Origin: a virus
Length of the DNA: 45,781 nt
Virus record (IMG/VR): IMGVR_UViG_3300037258_000493
Coordinates: 1 to 45,781 of that record
Direction: 5' to 3' (one strand)
Shown: positions 21,734-30,280 of the stretch, in pieces
How the letters are laid out: each line of letters starts with the position of its first letter
How positions within the stretch are numbered: the stretch's first letter is position 1
The notes under the pieces: generated by a model
The model's input: the letters and a program-made list of their open reading frames with translations, nothing else
Told to the model about the DNA's origin: nothing
Database searches by the model: none
Translations under genes and position numbers: made by a program

Positions 21734-24004
21734 ATGGGCACTCCCGTCGCAGTCTTTCCCGGCGCAGTGGTTACCGATAACCAACTGCGCGTCGCAAACA
21801 ACGGTATCGAGACGCAGCTCGCCTCGCCGATGCTTTCCACCGACACCGCGGCGACGGTGATCAACGCCACCGGCATTGCCGGCAATTCCATCGTCACTAT
21901 AGACAACGAAAAGTGCGCGGTGTATAGCGTCTCCGGGAACGTCCTCACGTTCGGCAAATCCGGCTCGGCCAACCTGGATGGACGCGGGTTCGACGGTACG
22001 GCGGCGGCGCCGCACGCCGCCGACGCGGCCGTCGCGATGAACGAAGACGCCTGGCACCACAATGCGCTAAAGGAAGAGGTGAAGGCGATCCAGGCAGCTC
22101 TCGGAGCCTCGCTCTCTAACATTCCCTCGGGCATGCCGCAGCTCCTGATGTCGAAGTACGCTTTCACGCCGCAGACTCCAGGCGGCAGTCTCTCTCCCGG
22201 AAGCAACACCATCGCGCTTTCCCCGGTCCCCCCGGGAGTCAACGGCGCGGATTCCAACCATTACCTCTACATCTCCGGCGGCACTGGAACGGCCGAAGCG
22301 GTGCTCATCACCGGAGGGACCGCTGTCGCCGGGAATCCCTCAGGCACGCTCATCGTGACATGCGCCAACTCCCACACGGGAGCATGGACGATCCAGAGCG
22401 CGACAGGCGGCCTGTCGGAAGCAATCGCCGCACTCCCATCGGGCGGCGGCGCGATTCTCTGCGGCGCGGGGTCGGCAACGTTGCACGCGCCCGCATATAA
22501 CCGGCCGATCCCGATGTGGATCGAAGGCCTCGGCCAGGAAACCACCACGTTCATCGTGGGCTCCGATTTTCCATTGGCCGCGACCGGAGTCTTCAACTGG
22601 ACAAGCAATCCGGGAGGACCGACCGCCCTGCAGCCCGGCGGCATGCGCAAGTTCACCTTACTTTTTCCGCAGCCGGACTCGACCAACGTCGCGACCTACA
22701 CCCATTGGCCGCCCGCACTCTATTTCACCAGTTGCCACCGGCCCGAGTTCTCCTCGATCAACATCCAGTGCGCATGGACGGGATTTTTCAGCTCAAGCAA
22801 TGACGGGCTGACGGCGAAGGACATTACGCTTTCGTTCTTCAGCCGCGGTTTCGACCTCGACGGACAGACCGACACCGTCCGACTGGAGAACATCCACGCC
22901 TGGCCGACCGGGTGCACCGCCAATCAGGACACCGCTTTCACCGCCCCAAGCACGGCTAACGTGCTGTTCTGGCTCGGCAACGTCCAGGATTTCAAAATCA
23001 CAAATTTCGGCTCCATTTCGGGGGGCGGTCCGCTCAACGCGCACTCAGGGACGGGCGGCTGTCCGGTTGGCCAGCTATCGAACTGCGATGCCGACACCGT
23101 AGGCGAATTCGTCGTTCAGGACGGAATCATTGAAGCGGTAAACATCCAAATGTCAATGGTGGGCGCCGTGGACGGCTTCGTGGTCAACGGCGGCCTCCTG
23201 ACTATCACCGGCGCCTCGGTTTTCGTCAACAACGGCGTTACGGGCACGCCCCTGAAAGTGCGCATAAACCAGAGCGCCACCGGGGCGGCGGCAACGATCA
23301 CGCCGGGACTCCAGGCCACCGCAGTGACCGTAATCCAGGGGAGCACGGACATTAATTCCGTGCAGGCCACAACCGCGACCGGCTTCACAGGTACAGCCGA
23401 GTGTCAGTTGATCGCATGCCGGTTCGAACGCTCAGCCAACGTGTCCTACAGCAGCGCCACGGTGAGCCAACTGAGCGGCACGGGAACGATGCGGATGAGC
23501 GTTGTCGCAAACAAATTCTCGGACGTGGGGTCAGGCTCTGTCACGGCCATCTTACTGCAGGATGACAACAACCACGAATGCATCGGCAATTCGGGCGGCG
23601 GCGGTTCGTTTTCCTTGGCGGCCACTACCAAGACTCTATGGATCGGAAATAACAAGTTTGCGTCGAACGTCAACCGTTTCCTCGACCCCGTCTACCTGCA
23701 ATCCGGTACGGCCACGGCCACGACGGGCGCCGCTACGCTGAATACTCAGGCTGGCGTCGTCACGTCGGAAGCGCTCACAACTGCGGCGGGCTCCGACTAT
23801 ATTCTGACACTCACGAGCTCGCTCGTCACCGCCGCATCGCAGGTTTTCGCATCGGCGGCGCTGGGATCGAGCACGCAAGGGATTCCGGGCGTCATTGCAG
23901 TAACGCCCGGCTCCGGCTCGGTCACGATTCGGATTCGCAACTTTCATGCGACGCTCGCGTTCAACGGCGCCATCAAGATCGCCTTTCAGGTGAACCCGAG
24001 CTGA
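21734..24004 (+). CDS. Putative tailspike / beta-helix virion protein
   Basis: 756 residues from ATG 21734. The N-terminal 120 residues form a virion-attachment-like region ending in a helix (HHNALKEEVKAIQAALGASL). The central part is rich in short beta turns typical of a right-handed beta-helix (FTLLFPQPDSTNVATYTHWP, then NIQMSMVGAVDGFVVNGGLL). The C-terminus is Thr/Ala/Ser-rich. It probably recognises or degrades surface glycans. A CGAATTA element close to the recurring GTCGAATWC motif precedes the start by 6 bases. Confidence 0.65.
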   Translation: MGTPVAVFPGAVVTDNQLRVANNGIETQLASPMLSTDTAATVINATGIAGNSIVTIDNEKCAVYSVSGNVLTFGKSGSANLDGRGFDGTAAAPHAADAAVAMNEDAWHHNALKEEVKAIQAALGASLSNIPSGMPQLLMSKYAFTPQTPGGSLSPGSNTIALSPVPPGVNGADSNHYLYISGGTGTAEAVLITGGTAVAGNPSGTLIVTCANSHTGAWTIQSATGGLSEAIAALPSGGGAILCGAGSATLHAPAYNRPIPMWIEGLGQETTTFIVGSDFPLAATGVFNWTSNPGGPTALQPGGMRKFTLLFPQPDSTNVATYTHWPPALYFTSCHRPEFSSINIQCAWTGFFSSSNDGLTAKDITLSFFSRGFDLDGQTDTVRLENIHAWPTGCTANQDTAFTAPSTANVLFWLGNVQDFKITNFGSISGGGPLNAHSGTGGCPVGQLSNCDADTVGEFVVQDGIIEAVNIQMSMVGAVDGFVVNGGLLTITGASVFVNNGVTGTPLKVRINQSATGAAATITPGLQATAVTVIQGSTDINSVQATTATGFTGTAECQLIACRFERSANVSYSSATVSQLSGTGTMRMSVVANKFSDVGSGSVTAILLQDDNNHECIGNSGGGGSFSLAATTKTLWIGNNKFASNVNRFLDPVYLQSGTATATTGAATLNTQAGVVTSEALTTAAGSDYILTLTSSLVTAASQVFASAALGSSTQGIPGVIAVTPGSGSVTIRIRNFHATLAFNGAIKIAFQVNPS

Positions 24005-24008
24005 CCAC

Positions 24009-24701
24009 ATGCCTACCGGGACAATCCTATGGGGTTCGACGCCGTGGGGAACCTCCGGTTCCTTCATTGGGAGCGGCGCTGTCCTCGACGCCCAGAGCTG
24101 CGTCAGCGATGCGGTCTACAGGCTGGGATTTTCGAGCCCGAGCGAAATCGCCAGCGTCTCCTGGGTGACACTCGCCGAGCTTTACCAGTGGGCCGACGAG
24201 GCAGCGAAGGAGCTGGCGTACGAGGCCGGCGTCTTTCTGACCGAGGACACATCGATTACATCGGCGCAGGGAACGGCGACTTACGAGTTGCCCTCGACGC
24301 ACGTGTTCGCGTTGGCGGCGTGGCTGGGCGCGCAGGCGCTGCGCATCACGGCCGTGCGCGATCTGTGGGCGCTCGACGCGAACTGGGTGACGACGTCGGG
24401 GAATGCGACGCGCTGCTCGTTCGACGCCGGCGGCGTGGGGACCGTGACACTCTACCCGAATCCTGTCACTGGCGGGGACACGCTGGCGCAGATCTGCCAG
24501 GAGATCCAGGGAACGCTCGCGGCGGGGAGCTCGACCATCGCGCTGCCCACCGTGCTGCAGGATTTCTTCACTTACGCGATGCTAGCCGGCGCGCGGGGCA
24601 AGGAGAGCGAGGCGGCGATGCCGGAGATGGCGGCCCACTTCGAAGGGCGGCTCAAGCTGTACGAGCAGGTGATTGAGCATCTGTGGGGACCGGGGCAGTA
24701 G
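24009..24701 (+). CDS. Adaptor-like virion protein
   Basis: 230 residues from ATG 24009. It contains helices and strands like those in the adaptor gene at 21.0 kb: LAELYQWADEAAKELAYEAG, then ATYELPSTHVFALAAWLGAQ. The C-terminus (VLQDFFTYAMLAGARGKESE) is followed by an amphipathic helix ending in LYEQVIEHLW. Probably a head-tail connector component. It is the last gene before a single minus-strand gene interrupts the late operon. Confidence 0.6.
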   Translation: MPTGTILWGSTPWGTSGSFIGSGAVLDAQSCVSDAVYRLGFSSPSEIASVSWVTLAELYQWADEAAKELAYEAGVFLTEDTSITSAQGTATYELPSTHVFALAAWLGAQALRITAVRDLWALDANWVTTSGNATRCSFDAGGVGTVTLYPNPVTGGDTLAQICQEIQGTLAAGSSTIALPTVLQDFFTYAMLAGARGKESEAAMPEMAAHFEGRLKLYEQVIEHLWGPGQ

Positions 24702-24720
24702 AGGGGCTACCGGAACTTCA

Positions 24721-24909
24721 TTACACCCTCGGAGGCCAGTTCCACTCACGGTTGCCGTTCCCACAATTGACGCCGCCGACGCTGATCGGCCCATCGTATC
24801 CGAAACAGAAGAGGCGTACGGCTCCAGATTCATGCACCTCGTTGATTATGGCGGGCAACATCACCCCGTCATGGTTATAAATCACGATCCGGCCGATGGT
24901 GGGCTTCAT
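24721..24909 (-). CDS. Small phage protein in antisense orientation inside the late region
   Basis: 62 residues from ATG 24909, with GAAAGG just upstream; longer in-frame starts exist but are less likely. The sequence (MKPTIGRIVIYNHDGVMLPA, then GGVNCGNGNREWNWPP) matches a widespread small phage protein type: 'GRIV.Y......PAI..EVH..G...L..F' ending in a W.WPP box. Its function is unknown to me. It is the only minus-strand gene among about 34 kb of plus-strand late genes. Confidence 0.75.
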   Translation of the reverse strand: MKPTIGRIVIYNHDGVMLPAIINEVHESGAVRLFCFGYDGPISVGGVNCGNGNREWNWPPRV

Positions 24910-24941
24910 CCTTTCTAAAGCATACATCGCCCCCCGCGCTT

Positions 24942-24950
24942 GTCGAATTC
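24942..24950 (+). promoter_or_regulatory. GTCGAATWC element, copy 3 (GTCGAATTC)
   Basis: Seven bases before the GTG at 24958, in the gap right after the antisense gene, where the plus-strand late operon must restart. There is no Shine-Dalgarno sequence before the GTG, which would fit leaderless transcription from this element. Confidence 0.5.
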
Positions 24951-24957
24951 CCACCTA

Positions 24958-27900
24958 GTGCCTTACGAGAGCAAGAAACTCCAGATACTCGGCGGCGGCT
25001 TCAACGCACTGCCGCCGGTGGACAAGGTCCCATCGACCGATTACCTGATCGCGCAGAACTGGCGCGTCGACCGCACGGGGCGGCTGGTCTCCCGCTTTGG
25101 CTACCAGCAGAAGTTCTCGATCGCGTCGGCCGGCATCGCGCATTCGGCGGCTCTTCACGGCGGAGTGGACGGCGATTATTACGTGGGATGCAACACGTCG
25201 ATCGCGAGCCCGACGCCGTCGAAGCTCTACTGGAACTTCAACGCCTCCGCGATCGCGTCCGGATTCGACGGCAACCGCATCGGCATGGCCGCGATGAACG
25301 GCTGGATGTACTTCATGAACCGCGGCGCTCAGGGGAGACACCAGGCGTCGCTGGGCGCGGGAACGTCGCAGGCCTGGAACCTCGACGCGCCGTCGAGCTC
25401 GCCGGCGGCGTCAACGACTTCGACTCCGTCGACCAGCACATCGGTCACTTACAGCTACACGCTGCAAAGCGACCCGACGTACATCCACTCCCTGACGATT
25501 GCAGGAGTCACTTACCAGTTCGCAGAGAACGGCTATTCGGCCGGCCAGCTTCCGCTCGTGATCGCAAGCCTCGCATCGGCGGACCCGAACTGCACGGTGA
25601 CTTATAGCGGTACGGGATCCGACGTGGTGATCGCGCCGATCCAGTCAAACGTGCTGATCGCGGTGAGCGGGTCGGACAGTAACACGCCGACGAACCTGGC
25701 GAACGGCTCCGTGACGTCGCTGCCCAATGGGATCTACACACTGTATGTCACCTACCAGACGGCGGATGATTCGCTCGAGAGTAACCCGAGCCCCGTATCG
25801 AACGCGGTGACGGCTGCGAACCAGGCTGTCAGTCTCACGAGCATTCCAGTGAGCGCGGACGGCCGCGTGGGCGTGCGCAACGTCTACGCCATCGGCGGCA
25901 CGCTGGCGTCGGCCTATCTGATCGGCAGCATCGCCGATAACTCGACGACGAGCGCGACCTTCTCATGGGCGGACCTCGATGTCACTAATGCCGGCATTAC
26001 GATGCCGACGACGAACGATCCGCCGCCGGCGGCGTCCGGCGTTGCGGGCCCGCACTTCAGCCGGCTCTTCGCGTGGTCGACCGCGGCGAACCCGAACCGG
26101 CTGTTCTACACCGAACCGGACTTGCCGCAATACTGGCCCGGCTCCGGCGATCCGGCGGTAGGCAACTGGGCGGACGTCGGGACCGAGGGCGAGGCCATTC
26201 TGTGGTGTACGTTCCACGGCAATACGACCGTGATCTACAAAGAGCGCTCGATCTGGATGCTGGTGGGCGATCCCTCTACGGGCTACCTGCAGCGACTGCG
26301 CGATGACCTCGGCCCCGACAACGCATTCGCGATCGTGGAAGCCGGGAGCATCGACTACTTCGTAGCTGCGGGTTCGCTGCAATCCTTCGACGGCAACAAT
26401 GCCGCGGATGGATTCGCCGCGGCCGTGCAGCCGCTCTTCACCGGCAGCCTGACGTACAACCCGATGAGCCCGACCCCGCCGGGCAGCGTGCTTCCCGGAT
26501 CGAGCTACAACGCAAGCTCCACCGCCAAATACGCAGTCGCGCTCGGCTATGCGCTGGGCAAGCTTTACGTGGGCTACGCCGAACAGGCCGGGTCGACCTC
26601 GTATTGCCTGCTCGTCTACCACGAGGACAGCGCGCGCTGGTTCTATCACCGCAACGGCATCTCCGGAGTGACGGGCTTCTTTGGCTTCGTTTTCGACGGC
26701 GTCCAGATGGTGGGACTTTCCGGATCCACCGGCGGCGCCGCGATCGGCGAGAACCTGGACGACTTCCGGGCTTTCGCGACGACGGATCCCGGCAGCGCTG
26801 CGATCGCGTGCGCATACCAGTCGCACTATGAAGACTGTGGGCTGCCAGACATTGAGAAGGTCTGGCTGGAAGCCGCCATCGATTACGAGTTCTCAGGCGA
26901 CACGGCGAACGTGTATATCGGGACGGACGGCGGCGCCACGTTCGCGGCGATCGGCACGATCGCCGGAACCGGCCGGATAACGAAGTCTTTCCCGCTGGCG
27001 TTCCTCTCGGGTACGGCGGTAATCAAGGACCCATCCGTCACGGCGCAGACCGATCTACTCGCCAAGAATCTCTCGATTGCGATCGCAGGCAGCGCGAGCA
27101 ATGCGCTGATTCTGCACAACGTGTACCTGTACTACTACGCCGAGGCGCGGCTTTCGTCGGCCGTTTCCACCCTGCCGAGCGACCTTGGCTTGCCCGCGGT
27201 GAAGCAGTGCAAAGAGCTCGAGGTGGACGTCGACCCGAATGGAAACGCGGTGCAGGCGATCGTCGGGAGCGATCTGCCGGGCAACCTGATGGCGGTGCGG
27301 CAGACACTCGCCGTATCCAGCCAGGCCGGCCGGGCGCTTCTCAAAGTTCCGTTCGCCGTGACCGAGGGCTACCTTTGGAAACTGGCGCTGGCCTCGACGG
27401 CCGGGCCGTTTCGCGTCTACGGCGCGCGGCTGCTGATGCGGCCGATCGGCGTTCATGTCGACGCGTATGAAGCGGCCGCGGGATTTGTGTGGGACTCGGA
27501 GGCGATGTCGTTCGACTCGGGAGTCACCCACATCCCGCGCGGCTACGCGATCGCGCTTGCCGCGTTGCCGATCAAGCGAGCGCGCAGCATTTCTCTCGAG
27601 ATCGAGACGTTCGGCGGGAACGTGACGGTGGCGCTGCTCACTGACTTACCGGGAGATGCGCAGGCGGTGCGGTTCACAGACACGGTAGTCAACACCGGGA
27701 CGGCAGGCAGGCGGTTTGTGCGCATCCCGCTTCCACAGGGGACGACGCCGGCGATCGAGGGCAGAATGTTCCGCCTGCAGATCTCCGGGGCCACCGCGTT
27801 CCGGCTCTACGGCGCGGCGGTCGAGATCCTGGCGGTGGGCGTGTACATCGAGGCGTATGAAGCGGCCGGCGGCGCGGTGTACGATTCGCGCGAAATCGAC

Positions 27901-29445
27901 TTCGGGATCCCCGCGTTCAAGGAAGCGCGCGAGCTGGAGCTGGACCTTGAGACAACGGGAGCGATTAGCGCCCAGCTACTCGGAGACGCAAACGCCGGCG
28001 GAACGATGGTGAGCGAGGCGTCGCAAGCCGGACTCACTACCACCGGACGCCAGAAGCTGATCGTTCCGCTGACCGTCAACGCGGCGACCTCGCAGTTCGT
28101 CGAAGGCCGCATGTTCCGCCTGATCCTGAGCGGGACCAACGCGTTCCGGCTCTACGGAGCACGCCTGCTGGTGCGCCAGTTCGGATGCTATCTCTCGGCA
28201 TCAGAGACCTCCGGGGGCGGCCTCTGGGATTCGACTGAGCTTGACCTCGGAAGCCAGACAGTCAAACAGCTGCGCGAGATCGAGCTCGAGATCTGGGCAT
28301 ACGGGAGTTACACCGTCACGGTCTACACCGATCTGCCCGGGAACGCGATGGCGGTCCGGGCGGCGCCGACTCTCGGCGCAACCGGCGGCCGCACGAAAGT
28401 GCAGATCCCGCTTCCGCAGGGCCAAGTGCCGGATAACTACCTGTTCGGCCGCCTGGTGCGAGTCACAGTGACCAGCGCGTCGGCGTTCAAGCTATTCGGA
28501 GCGCGGATCCACGTGCGGCCGATCGGCGTGTACGTCGAGAGCTACGAGGCGGCCGGCGGCGCGGTGTGGGATTCGACGCCCACGAATCTCGGCAGTCCCA
28601 ACGACAAGACGTTCGACGAGCTGCGCTTCGAGATGGACACGGACGGCGCGGCGCAGGTTACGGCGTACACCGACTTGCCCGGGGAGGTCTTTATCGCCAA
28701 GGGCCAATACCCGCTCACCACGGGCGCGACGTCGCGGCACTGGGCGACGGTTCCCCTGCCGGCCGGGATTGAGGGGCGCTCGGTGCGGCTTGTGGTTTCG
28801 AGCGCGGCGGGCTTCCGGATCTACAAGGCGCAGGTGCGGCACTCGCGCATCGGCCGCTACCTGTGCGCCGCCACGCCGGCGGGCAATGACTCCTTCAGGT
28901 CACTCGAGTTCGACTTCGGCAGCGAGCGCGTGAAGCCGTACAAGAAGATCGAGCTGGACATGCGGGCGGACGGCCAGGTGGCTCTTCAGGTGCTGACCGA
29001 CCAATCGGGCGCGCTGGCGGTCATGTATTCGCCAATGGTGGCGACTCCAAACGGGCGGCAGACGCTCAACATCACCCTCCCGCCGGGCATCCGGGGACGG
29101 CTGTTGCGCGTGGGGCTGACTAGCTCGTCGCAGGCGCGCATCTACCGGCTACGCGTGTGGACGCGCCGGCTGAACGAAGGCGCCGGCGAGCGGTGGGGCT
29201 GGGACGACTACCCTCTCGAAGAGAGCGACGTGCTGCCGGCGTGGGCCGACCTGACCGTGCCGGAGACTCCGGACGGCTTCAGTTGGGCGGACCTGCCTGT
29301 CGAGCCGACGAAGCCGGAATGGACATGGGCGCCGTTCCCGGTGAACCCGACCGAGGCGCAGTGGTTCTGGGCGAAGGTGCTGAGCGTGCCGGAGACTCCG
29401 GACGAATGGACGTGGGTCACCGTGCCCCTCGAGGCGGCCGCATGA
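24958..29445 (+). CDS. Giant repeat-containing tail protein (tail nozzle/stabilisation type)
   Basis: 1495 residues from GTG 24958; an in-frame TTG 18 bases earlier is less likely because the GTCGAATTC element sits between. The N-terminal 700 residues contain DYLIAQNWRVDRTGRLVSRF and NGWMYFMNRG-type segments seen in podovirus tail nozzle and stabilisation proteins. From about residue 735 to 1400 six degenerate modules of 105-130 residues repeat: each carries a TDLPGN-like strand, a GRMFRL-like strand and an (F/R)LYGAR-VRPIGVYVEAYEA block, at about 820, 950, 1064, 1179, 1288 and 1395. The last 85 residues are Trp-rich tandem repeats (WADLPVEPTKPEWT, WAPFPVNPTEAQWF). Likely an adhesive, receptor-facing tail component. 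Confidence 0.7.
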   Translation: MPYESKKLQILGGGFNALPPVDKVPSTDYLIAQNWRVDRTGRLVSRFGYQQKFSIASAGIAHSAALHGGVDGDYYVGCNTSIASPTPSKLYWNFNASAIASGFDGNRIGMAAMNGWMYFMNRGAQGRHQASLGAGTSQAWNLDAPSSSPAASTTSTPSTSTSVTYSYTLQSDPTYIHSLTIAGVTYQFAENGYSAGQLPLVIASLASADPNCTVTYSGTGSDVVIAPIQSNVLIAVSGSDSNTPTNLANGSVTSLPNGIYTLYVTYQTADDSLESNPSPVSNAVTAANQAVSLTSIPVSADGRVGVRNVYAIGGTLASAYLIGSIADNSTTSATFSWADLDVTNAGITMPTTNDPPPAASGVAGPHFSRLFAWSTAANPNRLFYTEPDLPQYWPGSGDPAVGNWADVGTEGEAILWCTFHGNTTVIYKERSIWMLVGDPSTGYLQRLRDDLGPDNAFAIVEAGSIDYFVAAGSLQSFDGNNAADGFAAAVQPLFTGSLTYNPMSPTPPGSVLPGSSYNASSTAKYAVALGYALGKLYVGYAEQAGSTSYCLLVYHEDSARWFYHRNGISGVTGFFGFVFDGVQMVGLSGSTGGAAIGENLDDFRAFATTDPGSAAIACAYQSHYEDCGLPDIEKVWLEAAIDYEFSGDTANVYIGTDGGATFAAIGTIAGTGRITKSFPLAFLSGTAVIKDPSVTAQTDLLAKNLSIAIAGSASNALILHNVYLYYYAEARLSSAVSTLPSDLGLPAVKQCKELEVDVDPNGNAVQAIVGSDLPGNLMAVRQTLAVSSQAGRALLKVPFAVTEGYLWKLALASTAGPFRVYGARLLMRPIGVHVDAYEAAAGFVWDSEAMSFDSGVTHIPRGYAIALAALPIKRARSISLEIETFGGNVTVALLTDLPGDAQAVRFTDTVVNTGTAGRRFVRIPLPQGTTPAIEGRMFRLQISGATAFRLYGAAVEILAVGVYIEAYEAAGGAVYDSREIDFGIPAFKEARELELDLETTGAISAQLLGDANAGGTMVSEASQAGLTTTGRQKLIVPLTVNAATSQFVEGRMFRLILSGTNAFRLYGARLLVRQFGCYLSASETSGGGLWDSTELDLGSQTVKQLREIELEIWAYGSYTVTVYTDLPGNAMAVRAAPTLGATGGRTKVQIPLPQGQVPDNYLFGRLVRVTVTSASAFKLFGARIHVRPIGVYVESYEAAGGAVWDSTPTNLGSPNDKTFDELRFEMDTDGAAQVTAYTDLPGEVFIAKGQYPLTTGATSRHWATVPLPAGIEGRSVRLVVSSAAGFRIYKAQVRHSRIGRYLCAATPAGNDSFRSLEFDFGSERVKPYKKIELDMRADGQVALQVLTDQSGALAVMYSPMVATPNGRQTLNITLPPGIRGRLLRVGLTSSSQARIYRLRVWTRRLNEGAGERWGWDDYPLEESDVLPAWADLTVPETPDGFSWADLPVEPTKPEWTWAPFPVNPTEAQWFWAKVLSVPETPDEWTWVTVPLEAAA

Positions 29446-30263
29446 GCGATCAGATTCCCGCAATTCCGGCGGCGACGACGCTCGCGCAGCTCGTGATCGC
29501 GCTGAACGACCGGATCCGGCGCATCAACGTGGCGCTGGGAGGCTCGGGAGGGAGTGACTCGAGTCCGGCCGCCTCGGTGTCATACGGAACTCATCGCCAG
29601 CGGCTGACTACTTCCGCGAAGACGGCGGCCGACGCATCGCTCTGGTTCGAAGCGGACCGCAACAACGTGGAGTATCAGGCGCAGAATAATGTATGGGCTT
29701 ACGCCGGCGGAGCGATGGCGGCGGCGATCGCATCCCGGCCGGCGGACCTCGGGGCGACTGACAAAGGGTTTCTGTTTCTGGCCACTGACACGTTCCAGGA
29801 GTTTCAGTGGAGCGGGAGCGCCTGGGTGGAAGTGACGCAGGGGAATTTGGCGCAGGTGGCGTATGGCGCCTCCGCCCTTTCTCTCTCCGGTTCGTTCGGC
29901 GACATCCCCGGCTGCACGCTGACGCTGACCCGCGCCGGCCGACACATCATTTTCGGCTGTTTCGATTTCAATGGCGCAGGCGTAGGTGACGTGAATCAGC
30001 AGGCCAGCGGCCAACTGCTCGCCAATGGCTCTGCGCAATCCGGGATGCCCGTGTATAACCCGCTGGTATGGGAAGTCCAGGGCAGCGGAGTATCGGGTTC
30101 TCCAGTCGTAGTCGGAAACCGAGCGACGGTTTTCCAGCAGTGGGCATTCACCGCGAGCGCGGCGGGGCAGGTAGTCCTGCTGCAGGCGCAAAAGAGCGGC
30201 GGTACGGGCACATCGAAAGCCGATGTCAATTCGAGCATCGCCGCGCTCTGGATCGGTCCATAG
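29442..30263 (+). CDS. Putative tail/virion protein
   Basis: 273 residues from ATG 29442 (ATGA overlap with the giant gene). The N-terminal helix ATTLAQLVIALNDRIRRINV looks like a virion-binding oligomerisation segment. The middle (GTDKGFLFLATDTFQEFQWS-like sequence with SAWVEVTQG) resembles tail-fibre or tip proteins that carry a 'FLFLATDT.Q....W.GSAWV' motif. The C-terminus is a beta sandwich (FGCFDFNGAGVGDVNQQASG). Function inferred as fibre or tip. Confidence 0.65.
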   Translation: MSDQIPAIPAATTLAQLVIALNDRIRRINVALGGSGGSDSSPAASVSYGTHRQRLTTSAKTAADASLWFEADRNNVEYQAQNNVWAYAGGAMAAAIASRPADLGATDKGFLFLATDTFQEFQWSGSAWVEVTQGNLAQVAYGASALSLSGSFGDIPGCTLTLTRAGRHIIFGCFDFNGAGVGDVNQQASGQLLANGSAQSGMPVYNPLVWEVQGSGVSGSPVVVGNRATVFQQWAFTASAAGQVVLLQAQKSGGTGTSKADVNSSIAALWIGP

Positions 30264-30264
30264 C

Positions 30265-30273
30265 GTCGAATTC
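30265..30273 (+). promoter_or_regulatory. GTCGAATWC element, copy 4 (GTCGAATTC)
   Basis: One base after the TAG of the preceding gene and 7 bases before the ATG at 30281. No Shine-Dalgarno sequence is apparent. Same arrangement as the other three copies. Confidence 0.5.
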
Positions 30274-30280
30274 CCGAGAC

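Noticed and set aside
29157-29441. Upstream extension of the virion gene at 29442
   Set aside because: It would overlap the giant tail gene; the ATGA-coupled start at 29442 is the natural one.
30068-30280. Upstream extension of the GNAT-like gene
   Set aside because: It would overlap the end of the previous gene by almost 200 bases and bypass the GTCGAATTC element.
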